The notes under the pieces are model-generated. The model saw only the letters and a list, made by a program, of their open reading frames with translations, was not told the origin of the DNA and made no database searches. A stretch of DNA of 64,000 nt from Armillaria gallica (taxonomy: Eukaryota; Basidiomycota; Agaricomycetes; Agaricales; Physalacriaceae), in contig JBANDB010000006.1 of assembly GCA_037576215.1 (NCBI GenBank), positions 1,674,001 through 1,738,000 of the forward strand, given 5' to 3'. The position numbers were made by a program, and so were the translations under genes. Positions within the stretch are counted from its first letter, which is position 1. The number at the start of each line of letters is the position of its first letter. Below are positions 43,801 to 57,275 of the stretch, piece after piece.

Positions 43801-46800
43801 TACGAACCAGAAGATCCAAATCAAGACTTGTTTAGTCATACCTATGTTCCGAAGCCGAACGATTTTTCAGATTTGTCAGAATATTTTGTCCGAAAGGTAT
43901 GTCGTAGGTTGTGATCAGCATGTCCTTCTCTGATTAACGCGTTGGACAGACACTCATAACAGCGATCTCAAGAATTCGGTTCGAAAATGGTAAATCACCA
44001 TCCGTCGTGCGACAATTCTTGATCGATCAACTCAAATACAACGACAACACTGTAAATCCGGTAAGAGTTTATTCGATCGTTTCGTTGCACATTCCTGACG
44101 TCAATATCAGTACTCTGATGGGTTTTATATATGTACCATCATATCTGCAGCAGCCTGTGCTACGATATCAATGGCAGCTCCTGAACGTGGCGAGCTTTTG
44201 CCGACGGAAGTCCGGTCGGAACATAATGCAGAAGATCAGCAGCTTCTCAAGGGAATTGTTGCTGAAGTTGATAGGTATCGTAGTATGGACAGGTTGATCC
44301 CCTCCGCCCATAACATCGTCACCATTGCGGCTTTGGAGGCAAGTCCACATTCAGTTTCAGTCTGTTACATCAACTGAATATTTTCCTAGTTTTATATGGT
44401 TCTCGGTGTCGCAAATCTCATCCCAAATTATCAGGCAGTCTTCTTCCTTACTGCTAGGTACAGTAAGATTTTATCAACCTGTGGAATGTTGCTTATACTC
44501 AGTGCAGAGATGGGAACTATACACCTGTGCGGATTGCTGCCTTCGACGGACTCTTCCTCACTAAGTGGTACACCCCTGCCATCATGCGTTATGTCCTCGC
44601 CGTTATGGCTAACGATCCATCGCGAGTTATTCGGAGGCATGTTGCCCGAAATGCGTGCTACAGCCTGGCTCTCCTCGTGCAAATGGGCGAGCTGAAGTCA
44701 GGTTCCAAGGACACCGACGCTTTACTTATCGAAGAGGACGGCAATAATCCCGAGAAGACTAAGGAGTCGAAGAAAAGTGAGATGGATGCTATGATCAAAG
44801 TTCTTAGAAAGGACCGGGAAGTGGGCAAGAATGAAGTCCTCAGAGAGTTCCTGATGGCTATTGCACTGTGAGTAGCTTCGTTTGGGTCTTAGTTGTCTGC
44901 TTAATGCTGGGCAGTGCTCCCGATGTCGATCATGAGGTCCGATGGTGCATCCTCAAACTGGCTGACCTTCTCATTCGCCCTGTGGACGAGGTGCCCCCGA
45001 AGCTTTCACTACATCTACCGCCCAAGACCCCGATCATGGAAACCCCGCCATCCCTCCCTGTCCCCAAAGTTTCCATTAAGCCTCAACGAAAACCGAGCGT
45101 GGTGGGCAATGTGAAGAGCCCTCTTACTCCCATTCACGTGCCACCAAAGTTCAAGTTATCAAACGGTGGAATTACTCGAGATGTTACTCCCAAGCCACCT
45201 CCCCCTCCTCCTCAAAGCATAGCTCCGGTGTCACCTCCCAAGAAAACCGGCGCCTTTGCCGTTCCACCGTCGTCCACCAAAGGAAAACCTAAAGGAAGAC
45301 CACCTAACAAGAACCCGAAACGAACGCAGGCCCCGAAGGCTCATTCTAGTGGCATGAGCCTAGCTGACCTCACAGCTACGCGGAATGCTTTGAAGAAAGT
45401 CAGGGACCACAAGCACGCTAGATGGTTTCTGCAACCTGTGGATCCCGTTCGGGACAAGGCACTGAAGTATGTGCATCTAGTAGCTCATCTTGGCCGTGCT
45501 TACTGACGTGTTCTAGTTACTTTGATATCATTAAGGAGCCTATGGATCTCGGTACTATGGGTGCACGATTGGAAGCAGGACTGTACAAGGATAGGTTTGC
45601 CTTCAGGGATGACTTCCGCGTAATGATCGCCAACGCCAAGCATTACAACATGCCTGGAAGCCCCGTGCACGATGCCGCTATAGCACTTGAAGTCGCATTT
45701 GAGAAGCGTAAGCTGTCTGACTCTCCTTCTTGACCCATTTTTTTCCTAATATATATGATAGTGTGGTCTATCATGAGCAAAACGCTTGAAGCAGCAGACA
45801 ACAGGGCCCAGGCTGCGGCTGCGGCTGCTGCCTCTGCTGCTTCCGCCGCGGTACCGCCACCGCACAAATCGAGACCCCCTGTTCCTACCCCTAAGTTCTC
45901 ACCGCCACCACCGAGTGTCCGAGATCATGTTCCTCGGAGTGCTACCCCAGCCACCGAAAGCACTGCACGGCCAACGATCAAGCTACGAGTGGCCTCTCAG
46001 CCCAAGGCCGACGAGCCTCCGAAGCGGCGAGTCCTAAAGGTCAAAGCGCCTCAAGCTGCCGAAATCGATGCCCCACCACCGCCCTATATTGATGACGGGT
46101 CGGCTGATATTTTAGCGGAAGTGCTCGCTATCGAGCGCGAGAAGGATGAGCAGAAACAGCGTTCGGCACAAGCAAGATCTGCTACAATCGGGGCTCCCAA
46201 CAAGCGTAAGGCGTTGAGCGACGAGGCTGACGACATCCTAGCTTTGGCATCTCCGTCAAAGAAGGAAAAGTCGGCACATATCGCAGCTGCCCCAACGCCA
46301 TCTGGATCCTCTTTGACAAGAATCGTCGTTCCAGCTTCTCACAAGCCCATTCCAGTCAAGCCCAAGAAAGACAAAGTTGAGGCTCCCAGTGCTCCCCGAC
46401 CATCAGTGAAAGGAAAAGAAAAGGAAGTACTCCCCACACCGGAGGCCTCGTCGTCGAAAGCCAAGCGTCCGGCCGGGGAGCAGACGTCGACTCCCTTGAA
46501 CCAGAAGAAAGTTAAGGCATTATTGACGGCAATCAAACTCCTTCCGGAAGCCCGTATCTTCAACCGACCTGTTGATCCCATACTGGACGGGTGCCCGAGG
46601 TGAGTAGAGCGCGCGGATTTCTTACAATTGTCTGAACATATGCCTAGCTATCTCGAGGAGATTGCTCAACCCATGGACTTTGGCACAATGTCCGATAAAC
46701 TCACACAGAATCAGTATCAGACCATGGAGGATTTCCGAGCCGATTTTGAACTGGTCATCAGCAATTGTCGTCAGTTCAATCCTATCAAAACCTATCCTCA

Positions 46801-47314
46801 CGATTGCGCGGCTGTCCTGGAGAAATATTTCCGAAAAGAATGGCCCAAACTAGTGGAGCGAAAACTGACCTTCGCCGAGAAACGGGGACTTCTTGGAGTG
46901 ATGACAAGCATAGTGAAAGATAACGTGTGAGTACATTATATACTTATTATGCTTTCATCTTCTCATTTTTTCAGTTCCTGGATCTTTCGAGAACCTGTCG
47001 ATCCTGAATTGCTTGGTATTCCGACATACTTCCAAGTTATACCTCGCAAGGATGCTCGGGACTTGAGGACCATCAGAGCCAAACTTGAGAGTGACAAGTA
47101 TGATACCGTTGAAGCGTTTCAGGCAGATATCGCCTTGATGATACATAACGCCATCACCTTCAACGGTATGGACTCCGAAGTTGGTCCACTGGCAATTGCT
47201 TGTCGAGATAAGATTCAAAGTTTGATAAACGCTTGGAGAGCGTCACAGGACAAGAAGAGAAAGGACGTTGAGAAGGGGAGCTCCCAGCCCAGTAAAAAAG
47301 CTAAGCTCAGTTAG
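40895..47314 (+). CDS. TAF2: TFIID subunit 2 with three C-terminal bromodomains
   Basis: TFIID subunit that contacts initiator DNA. Nineteen exons: 40895-40928, 41003-41048, 41101-41173, 41231-41473, 41527-41681, 41737-41943, 42000-43022, 43077-43511, 43565-43684, 43735-43896, 43950-44060, 44111-44338, 44390-44457, 44508-44867, 44915-45466, 45517-45707, 45762-46599, 46648-46926 and 46975-47314; about 1821 residues. The M1-aminopeptidase-like part is clear (SHQKVV-like HQKVVLEIDFSGSLW, QCTIHSVTVGSYDAEF). The zinc site HExxH is replaced by HALACQW (about 390), so no protease activity is expected. After a Pro/Lys-rich linker come three bromodomain-like modules: YFDIIKEPMDLGTM with AKHYN (about 1255-1340), YLEEIAQPMDFGTM with CRQFN (about 1600-1700) and YFQVIPRKDARDLRTI with AITFN (about 1709-1800). 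Intron 44339-44389 is GC-AG. Exon 1 to exon 2 is one base out of phase, so the start is uncertain. Confidence 0.95.
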
Positions 47315-47639
47315 ATTGTATTATTACGGGATTATGTGGATCGTACTGTCTGGTATGCTAGAGCTCTTACAATCGATAATTACACCAACTACAAAACCTG
47401 CACTATACATTGAAACTAGAAAGATACACGAGTGGTCTACATCTAAGTTAAGGTCATATGGTATCAGCGATCAATGGTATATAACGTTACAAGAGATACA
47501 TTCAGCCTTCCGTCTACCAGTCAGGCCACAGCTCTACCAAGCTGTTGTTGCAATCCTCCTCCGGAGTGTCAGTTTGTTTCATCCAACGATCAGGAATCTT
47601 AGGAGAGATCAATGAGTTAATCAAGCTGTAAAGGTCCAT
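47315..47639. other. Convergent 3' region, TAF2 / FAB1
   Basis: These 325 bases separate the stop codons of TAF2 and FAB1, which face each other, and should hold both 3' untranslated regions. No further feature is visible. Confidence 0.45.
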
Positions 47640-50600
47640 TCATACCAAGGGAAAATAACGTTCCATTGCGCTGATGAACCGCTGTCGATACTGTTTAGGA
47701 GTAACGATGGTAGGTTCGCCCCGCCCTGCTCCGCCGAGAAAGGCCGACTCTTTGACCCAGCTTTCTAACTTCTTGTCCCAAGTGTAGGTCCGAATATAGT
47801 CTAGCCAATGTACCAATTAGGGAGCTGCGATGATGGGAAAACATATTTACTGACCGACTATGCCCACGACTAGTTCGTTGTTCTGACTGTCAACCTATAT
47901 TATCATAACTCAGTTCTCGTTTTGTTGCAAGTAAAAGAATGACACTAACACCGCACACTAAAGAATAATCCATGACGTTGATGTCGGCCAAGAATTTGCT
48001 ATCATTGTAGAGAGCTCCCCGCAGAACCCTCTTTGAATGTTCGCGCAAATAAAATGGAGCCAAATGAGCAGCTATTTCCAAAGTCAGCAGACAGGCCAGA
48101 ACTTGTTCATATACACGCCATACTTTGAACTAGATTCTCGTCAAGAAGGACTTCGTTTTCCCTGCCGGTGGACTGGACATGGCGATTCCGAGTGGAGCCT
48201 TTTAGATCATATATCTATATAATGTTTATAAGTCGGCTATTTCTGAAGATTAGGTATGCACACCTTTGAGAATCGACGGTCGTAGAACAGATTTTCCATC
48301 ACCAGGAGGTTCATTTGCGTTGACTTGACTTTCCCGGGACCTTTGTCATTCGTCTTCCTGAACGTAAGCTTATAGCAGCCAAAGACTTTGGCGAGAAGGG
48401 TTGGGCGCTAGATAGACTCTTAACTTGGTGTGCGGAAGGACAGAAATGACCTTACGTCAGCGGACACAGCCAAAGACATGTAGTCGAAGTACGCAGGTGC
48501 AAACGTTTCCATTGTTTGTAACTCAGGTCTGGATAGCTCTTTAGCAATGAACCGATCATCTTTAAATGATATCAATCTCTGAACACATACGCAAGGCAAT
48601 CGTACACGTACCTCGAGTTTTCAGGAATGCCGATCCCGATTTGCCGCCATTTGCATCCCACTTAACACATCGTGCTAGTGATTCAACCATGCTCCTTTCA
48701 CAGTCGTATGTACGACGCAGAGCATCGAATTGTTCCGGATAAAGTACAGTACAGCTTATGGTCAAGCCACCACTTTCGAAAGCTATAGATGAGAATGATT
48801 AAGCTTGAAGTTGCGACAAAGCCGACGAGAGTGAAAAACTTACAAATCGCCCAAGGCAGTTTAGATGAAGGTACTTTGAGATCTTCGGTAGGGTCGGCCA
48901 GTTCGGAGGCGTCTACGTTAACAACTCCCCACGTCGAAGTCGACTCAGCAACAGAACGATCATCCGGCATGAAGGCTTCGCCGTCCGTCAAACGAGGTTC
49001 GCGAGCTGTACGTTTCTCAACACGCGATTTGGTAAGCATTTCACGATATTGAGGTGAGCTGTAGGTACGTCAGTTACGAATCATCGTAGACAAATGTCAC
49101 TGACTTCAAGGCTAACGCAATGATGGAGGTTGGCTCGTCAGTGCGAACAACCATGGAAGAATCTCGAAATATGTGCTCTGGGTCACTCATGGGATCATCT
49201 CCTTCAAAAGCACTACGAGATGCCGGAGTAGGTTGCCATAATCCTAATCCTGACAAAGCTTTGAGAATGGAGTTCCGCTCTGTACCTGCTTCGATGTCTG
49301 AGTGTGGCGGAGTCAACGACATATTATGGTCCATCCTCACTGATGACAGGAATGGTGAAGGTGGAAGAGAAATCGGCCCCGGAGGGGCAGGTTTCGTTCG
49401 GTCATCCAGACTTTTGTCATTGGTGTCTGATGAATCGGCGGGAAAAGTGGTGGGTATGAGAGGTGCAGTGTGAGGGACAAGGTTTTCCTTGGGTGATCCA
49501 TCGCCGGGTGTTTCGGTTTGCTTTATGAGCTCCGCAACAGAAGGTTCTTCGTTGCCGTCCCCTTCGTCATCAGCTTCACTACTTGAATCTGAACTTTCAG
49601 ACTCGTCATTTATGGCGTCTTTCACACTGTCAAGCACCTCGACACAAGCCCGTGCCGAACCAACAGGCCGAGCACGCCGTCCTCGAATAACGGTGTAACG
49701 ACTTTTGGACCGCTCGGCATCACGACCCAAACGCTCAAAATGCTTAGCAATGTTGGAAACCTTTCCTCCCGGAGTCCCCACCGGCCTACGAAACGTGGAC
49801 TTGGTCCCAGTGTTAGGTGCCGATCGTGCCGAAGTCTTATCTTTCGGCCGGTTCAATAACCTTGATCGTCCGCTTTTAAAATGAGGCGTAGGCGATACAA
49901 CTTTGAGGTTGGAAGGTGATGAGGGGCGGTTAAACCTCAGTTCCTTGCCTTTACCACTGACAGTACGTTTTTCCGGTGAAGGACGTCGAGACGAATCACG
50001 TGACTCCTGATGAATCGGTCCCGGTATACGAGTGCCTTGACCAAGCGACCTTCTTGTGCGAGTAAGATAACGAGGTGCAATATTCGCCGCATAGCTCTGT
50101 TCAAAATCAGACGTAGAGGGTTTCTTTGCAAGGGGGCGATGTCTACTCTTTGCGCGAGTGACGTTCCGAGAGACGACAGGGACGATATACTCTTGATCAC
50201 TTTCGGAAACAACGATATGAGGCGCAAGTGCAGTTTTTGTCAAGTCCTGAACGCCCTGAGCTGGCAGGTAATCTTGGTATTTCTTTACTAACTCCGCAAC
50301 ACTGGGTTGGCGGTCCGGTCTCCTAGGTAGTCTGGACATACGCTGTGCGCGAGACTCTCCCTACAATGGTGTTAGCAGCTGATGACGTGTAAAGCTATGC
50401 TTGTGACCGACCGTTTGAGGCAGGGAGAATTCAGGAGAAATGGCATCATCTCTTGCAGCACCAATGGTAGAATCCGAATCAGGATCGGACTTATGCTTGT
50501 CGTCAGAGGTTTTAGGACGACTTGTGTTGTCTGTAGTAAGTGTATCCTGCCTATTCAAAGTATCTGCGCTTGGTCGATCTATTGTCTCGACCGGCTCCGC

Positions 50601-53600
50601 AGAAGTCTCCGGTTCGGAGGCTTCAGATGCAGAAGATGTGAGAGAATCGCCAGTAACTCGCCGCATCTTAAGCAAGCCCTCCTCCGCCTCCGACACACTC
50701 GATGAAGGTAGATGAGGTGGGTCGAATGTTCCGGACAGCTCGTACCGCCTGGGCCACATCGCACGAACAGACCCAAAAGCCGATGCTCTGCGATTAGACC
50801 TATCCATAGCAGGCGGGGGCCGTGGTTTTGGAAGCCGGTCGAAGTCTTGCTGCCAAGCGACAATCTTGTCCTGTCGGTACGAACGCACTTGGTTGAGCGC
50901 AAGAGTATCTGTAGGCGCTGACTCCTTATATACACGGTTGATGAGCCTGCTAATGTCCTCCCTTTCGGCTTCTGCCCTGGCGATCAACATGTTGATATCA
51001 GCCAAAAGTTTAGCATCATTATCCTCGTCTCCAGTAGCAGCGTCAATACTGATAAGCTTGAGATCATCAATCAAGCCTGTATACCAGCTCAAGTTACGCT
51101 GATGTAGACGATTGAAGTCGCTGTTCTTTAACTCAAGCTGCGTTTCCGGTCGGACGCGGATGCGGAAGGGAGGGTATACGACTTCATGCAGGGTAACCGA
51201 ATCGGCCTGGAAGCGCACAGTCATGCCTTTGCACGCAAAATAGCGAACGTGGTGCTGATAGATGTTGTGCTGACACCCGGCACCTTGAACCAACTTCACA
51301 TCCGTAGGATAGAAATGAAGTTCAAGAAACTTGGCAAAGGAGTATCTTTGCATTTCCTCTGAAACCGGTATAAAGGGTGTAGCAGCTCCACAGATCCGAC
51401 AGGCGCTCCATGTTGTTATAAGCTCAGGCGCAGGAGAGAAGTTCGACCGTCCGATGATCTGTCCATCCCACTGTTCAACGGCAACAAACACCTTGGTCTC
51501 GTTGTGAACGAAGACCTTGCAGTGGCGTGCCAAAGGCTGGTCGCATCCTTTACCCGTGCATATCGCTTTGGGATCTAGGAACTGAACGAGTGTTTCCGTG
51601 ACCGATTCCTCGACATACTGGCCCAGTGTGCAATCGTTCTCTCCGTAGAATGTGATATAACTGAATTGGGGGGCAAAGCAAGCACGATGAAAACCGAAGT
51701 CGGCAATGGGGACAGTATACTCCAACAACCTTATGCACTGATATTTCTCGACGACAAAATCGTCGTAGTTCTTCCGCAAGTACCACTCCCATATACGTCG
51801 ATGCTCTTCATGTTTACACTTCACCAAACTATATTGGCTTTCCAAGGCAATATCAGCTGGGGTTTTCAGCGGTTCCATTGGCTCTTCGGCGGCGCTGGTA
51901 GCGGTCGACGCGAAGGCTGAAGCATTAGCAGGGAAGTAACTGTCCAGATCTTTGGAAGGAGACATAGGGGTGTATGCGGTGGGAGTCATAGTTATGGGAA
52001 TTGCGGGAAGCGCTTCAATTTGTGCTTTAATATCGTCTTGTTCAGAAATGTCGACCTGTTCCGTTTCCGCACTATTACCGATATGCATGGTCACCGTACT
52101 GCTCGATGTTATCGTCGATTCGTGCTCATGTTTGACTTCATGTTTCTCCTCCAACCGGATCACTTCGTCTTCCCAAGCCCTTTTCGCAGCTAGCAATTCA
52201 ACGTCCAACTCTTTCATTCGTCGTATAGGAAAAGGAGGTGGGAACCGAAGTGTCGCAGAGACTGATATGAACGTGGTTGTGTATGGCTCCAATGACTCGT
52301 CAATACGCCGAGATAGTTTGAGCTGTTCAGCGTCATCGCCAGGAAGATCATCGTCTTCGAATGGATGCCTGTCTGGAACTACTGTTTCCGGTCCAGACAA
52401 GCTAAGCTCGGCGGTCGGTGTTGCGCCTCGCGGAGTAGACGTGGATGATCCCAAAGCCAGAAAAGAAGTAACGGAATAATTTGAGGCTGCATGGCGAGTG
52501 CTTGGGGACGACGGGACGGTCTCGGTGTTAAGCGGAGGAAGTGTAATAACGGAATCCTTCCATAAATGAGTCTCCAGCTTCAAGTTCCTGACTATGAAAA
52601 TGAGAAAGCGGGTGACCTTCTTGATTCGCCGGAGAACACTGATATCATCTCCACGCAAGATGATTGTGCAGCCCATGTCATGGTTGCATCCCTCAAATCG
52701 CATGTATGACTTGCGGCGCCCGGGTATTAGCGGATGATCGTACGTCTGGATACGATACCACTGACAATGACCCAAGCGAGGTTCCAGCGCCAACTTATCC
52801 ATGGACGAGAAAACGTCGCCCTGAGTCATTCGCGCCACCAACTGGATCGCAGACGGCTTCACAGCGCGAGCGACTGCAATGTTGTGTCCCGCAAGAGCCT
52901 CCAAAGCAAGACGAGAAACGGACTTTTCCACCAGCACAACGTGAGGCCGAAGCGCGGCGATCCGTGTGGCCAAATTTCCCAGGTACTCTTTCTCCTGACG
53001 CACAATTTGCCCGAAGTGCATGTACTGTCCTTCGACACGGGAAAATTCGAGAGGAAATGTCACGAGCATAACGCGGGGATTGCGCTGCGCCCGCAACATG
53101 TGTTTGTGTGCAACGTTTTTCGTTATGACAGCACCATCAACATATTCAGAATCCTGTGGAGTGCCTCCTGGGATCTTTTTGATCTTGACGTACCGCCTAA
53201 CGTCCATATCTTGACCTTGTCGATGTGGAAGAGAGGTAAATGTCAGATCACGAGCGATTCGGAGGGCTAATTTGAGTAGTGTCTCCTCCCATTCTTTTAT
53301 GTTAGGAATCTGCTCGCTGGAAAGCATTTGTCGAAGCATGATCCTTAGATGGTGCATCGAGGTCAAGTTGAGCTCTTGCGCATATCTAAAGGTTTTGTGA
53401 GATAAAAGTATTATTCATGATGATACATTCACGTACGCAGTGCTCTCCCTTCGGGCACGCCAGCCTGGCTCGCCAGTGCCAATGTTATCTAATCGACTCT
53501 GAACCCGACTACGAATGAAAGGCGTCGAGTCGGTCAACGAATTTAATCGCGACCTCATCCTACTTGCGGGCCACGGACTGTCCTGACCACCATGTTCCGG

Positions 53601-55024
53601 TGATCCCATTGGAAACTGAATCGAGCTAGTCAGTGGGTCCACATCAGGCATTGTAGGAAACTCGATTGGTGTCTGCGACGGAGGAAACCCAGTAGACTCA
53701 AAGACATCGTGCTCCTTCTCCTCATCAGACACTCCCCGACGGAATGGTGCAGAAGTCTCCTCGGGAGATTCCCACATGCCATCATCACGCTCTCGAAGTT
53801 GCGGTGTAATTGGTCGAGACGCAAACCCGCTCTCGTCGGAGCCCGAAATACGTCTCTTAGTCTCGGCGATGGAGTACAGGTTGAAAGGTTCATCGGTACG
53901 CCCAAACAATTGGGATGCGGCAAAGGGTGACTGAGGGTGGTGGGCTAATGTCATGGTCTCTCCCACTTGATGAGCCGGAAATGACATTACAGATGACACT
54001 ACGGAGCGTCTATCGTCGTCGTCAGAGTCGTCGACCTTAGCAAGTTTCTCTAAACACAAATTGCACACGCGGACCATCCCATCGTGTCCAAATCGTGAGC
54101 CCTTGATAATGTTGGAGGCGCAACGGGAACAGAATATTTGGCCTACCAGCTGTCAGATGATAACAAAAGGATAAAATGCAGGTGACATACCGCATATACG
54201 GCAATGGTGTTTTCTCCGCCAGGTCGTAAATATACTCTTGCAGTCATAACACTCCTTGCAATTTTCGTCATCCATCCAATAGTCCCGAGATAGACCTGCA
54301 ACGGGGTCAGTATATTGGTCTTATTAATTTACACGAATCATCCACATTCCGTTGCCCTCCTTGGCTTTGGAATGTGAAGAAGAGCGCATCGTAGAAAGGT
54401 CTCACCTTCACCCCGTATTCGCCGAATAACCTTTGACACCGAACCTGACCTATGCAAGCTAGCCGAGGTCTTAACACTCCGTGCATCATCCTGTATTGGA
54501 AAGCCCGGGATAGTGGTTCCAAATATTCCGCCATCGGTAGAGTCGTAAACAGGAGAGTAGAACATTCCCCGGGAAGGAGATCTGTCATACTCTGCGTTGT
54601 AGACTGGGAGTTCGGACTGAGCCGGTGTGAGGGATACCAATGGTGGGGCCGGAATAGACTGGTTCGGGGCTAGAGGGTTGAGTCGTTCGTTCGTCGAGCC
54701 TCGCGAGGAATAACTAGATTGAGTGTTCAAGGTGTAGGACGGACGCCTGGGCTCCACATTGACAGTAGCTCCACTTGTGTTGCCAGTATGCGTCTGTGTT
54801 GCTGTGACGGCGGATAGAGGAGTAGAGAAGGAGTTCTTAACCTTTGAAAAAAGGGAGGTAACCAATGTATACGATGATTGATCATTCTCGTCTTCTTCTG
54901 AGAAGGGATTGAAAGTGGTAAGACTGGTGACGTCGGCGTCGACAAGCTTCGTGCTACTTCTAGAGCGAGATACAGGACCAGAGAAGGTTGGATGAACGGG
55001 AGAGACTACCTGGGACGATGCCAT
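47640..55024 (-). CDS. FAB1: Phosphatidylinositol-3-phosphate 5-kinase FAB1/PIKfyve
   Basis: Makes PI(3,5)P2 from PI3P on vacuole and endosome membranes, controlling vacuole size and sorting. Thirteen exons: 54406-55024, 54191-54295, 53437-54142, 50412-53385, 49105-50360, 48844-49058, 48612-48782, 48456-48559, 48264-48407, 48124-48214, 47950-48071, 47855-47894 and 47640-47800. They sum to exactly 2236 codons. A FYVE zinc finger lies at about 212-270 ([15 protein letters not shown], the PI3P-binding [22 protein letters not shown]). A TCP-1/chaperonin-like domain lies at about 480-740 ([22 protein letters not shown]). A Cys-containing conserved region follows (CNHDMGC earlier, [10 protein letters not shown] later). 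After a long disordered linker comes the PIP-kinase domain at about 1950-2235, with [41 protein letters not shown] and the IID-equivalent [16 protein letters not shown]. No frame break. Confidence 0.98.
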
Positions 55025-55156
55025 GGTGCAGTGGAGCGAAGGACGCGTTCATGGATTGATGGTAGCACGGACAAACTCAATTTATATCACGTGCAACCCC
55101 ATTCTTTGTGGATCCAAGCCTACTTTCACCACCTCCTTCGCCCACTATCTTTGACC
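55025..55156. promoter_or_regulatory. Divergent promoter, FAB1 / CSN2
   Basis: Only 132 bases separate the FAB1 and CSN2 start codons. The stretch contains a possible E-box CACGTG (TATCACGTGCAACC, near 55088). Shared regulation is inferred from position. Confidence 0.5.
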
Positions 55157-57139
55157 ATGGACGACGATGATGCTGACTATATGCAAGGAAGCGATGACGA
55201 AGTACGCGTCTATCTCTGCGTCGCCTGGTCACATATAACCACCTTTATCACAGGACTACGGCTTTGACTATTCCGACGGAGACGACGCTGACGAGTCAGG
55301 TAGCGCGGATGTTGAAAATCTGTACTACAAAGCGAAATGTATGTGCCAAAATTGCTTGTCTACCGATGCAATTCTGACGGTGCATCACAGCAAAAAAGGA
55401 GGAAAATCCCGAGATAGCGCTGAAGGAGTTTAAGGCTATTGTGGATCAGGAAACGGAGCAAGGCGATTGGTGAGCATATACAGATCCTTGTAGTTCTTCT
55501 CTGATATTGTCCAAGGGGCTTCAAAGCGCTCAAGCAGTCGACGAAGCTCCTTTATCTCACATTACGTCGCCCAAACGATGCCCTCCAGACGTATACGCAG
55601 TTACTGACTTACACCAAATCCGCTGTTACACGTAACTACTCGGAAAAGACGATAAACGGTATTCTTGACTATGTAGGTGGCGGTAAAGGTGGACCTGTCG
55701 AGGTGGACGTCTTGGAAAAGTTCTATCAAGCCACCAAGAAGGCTCTAGTAGACGCCAAAAACGAGGTTCGCGAACAACAGCATCTAGAGGATCCATTCGT
55801 CTAATCCCGCGATGCAGCGTTTGTCAGCAAAGACGAATCTGAAACTTGCCAAACTATGGCTTGATAGGAAAGAGTATAATCGCTTGTCTAGGGTATGCGT
55901 TCCGTGGCAGTACCTGAACTTCTCCCTGATTAATCTTCAGCTCATTCGTGATCTACATATCGCAACCGGCAGTGGCGATGGCGAGGATCAGTCTCAGCGA
56001 GGCACTCAACTGCTTGAAATCTACGCACTCGAGATCCAAATGTACAATGAAACCCGCAATTTTAAGAAATTGAAGGTAACTTCTGAATAGTCAGATCAAA
56101 GGATATTTCTAAGATTGAGCAGGAAATCTACAATGCTACCAACAACGTTCGTTCTGCGATTCCCCATCCCCGCATCATGGGTGTTATCAAGGAGTGTGGT
56201 GGGAAGATGTGGATGGGAGAGCGTTCGTTTTCTTTCTGATTCAGCATAGTACATCAATTTGACGCGCTTTTTAGGGCAATGGAATCGAGCCAGCGAAGAT
56301 TTCTTCGAATCATTCCGAAATTATGACGAGGCTGGGTCTCCTCAGAGGATACAAGTTCTCAAATATCTTGTGCTAGCTAATATGTTGACGGGCAGTGAAG
56401 TCAACCCATTCGATAGTCAGGAGACGAAGCCGTACGTTACCGACTTTGTCTCCGCTCGTGCCACTTGAATGACGTTCGTATAGATACAAGAGTGATCCTC
56501 AGATCAAAGCGATGACCGACTTGGTGGACGCATACCAGCGACGTGAAGTGCATTCGGCTGAGAAGATTCTCCGAGGTCTGCCCATTGACTTCGTCCTTAG
56601 TACTTGCTGACAGCTGTGATAGACAACCGTTCGACAATCATGGAAGACTCTTTCATCCGATCGTATATTGGCGAGCTACTGCGTAGCTTGCGTACCCAGT
56701 ATTTGATTGACCTCATCAAGCCCTACACGCGCCTGGAGCTGTCATTCCTGGCTAAGGTAAATTGCATGCTATCTCCGATATTATCAGCTTGATTGACATC
56801 TCTTTCAGCAACTGAATGTCGACACCCAGGAAGTTGAAGAGTTACTCATCGGTTTGATCCTTGAAGGTAAAGTCGAAGGTCGAATTGATCAGGTTGGGAT
56901 GAGGCTCGAATTGGACCGAAAGTAAGGACGTTGATTAGTATTGTCCACAATTCTTGACTGAACCCCATTGTTCCTATAGGCAAAGTTTAGAGAAAAAACG
57001 TTACACCGCCTTGAAACAGTGGACGGAAACCATCGAGTCGGTACACAACGCTGTCATAGGGAAGACGAGCACAGGTGGAAGGGGTGACATGGGCAGCCTG
57101 GGATCAGATCCAATGGCTATGCGAGACGACCGATGGTAA
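55157..57139 (+). CDS. CSN2: COP9 signalosome subunit 2
   Basis: PCI-domain subunit of the COP9 signalosome, the complex that removes Nedd8 from cullins; CSN2 docks the cullin-RING ligase. Twelve exons: 55157-55201, 55254-55338, 55391-55469, 55516-55765, 55818-55892, 55941-56075, 56123-56222, 56275-56431, 56484-56575, 56623-56756, 56809-56921 and 56980-57139; 474 residues in one frame. The N-terminus is acidic ([15 protein letters not shown]). Family blocks follow: [112 protein letters not shown] and the PCI part [20 protein letters not shown] with [20 protein letters not shown]. The short C-terminal tail ends in MRDDRW. Confidence 0.97.
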
Positions 57140-57275
57140 TTCTGTGCTTAGTGACTCTTCCATCTGTACTTTTTAGCAAACTTCATTTCCAAAACCTCTT
57201 CAATGTATAACATATCAGCAACTCCTTTGAATAACATGAGCAACAAATCAGGAATAGTAGGGGTGTCATACACAC

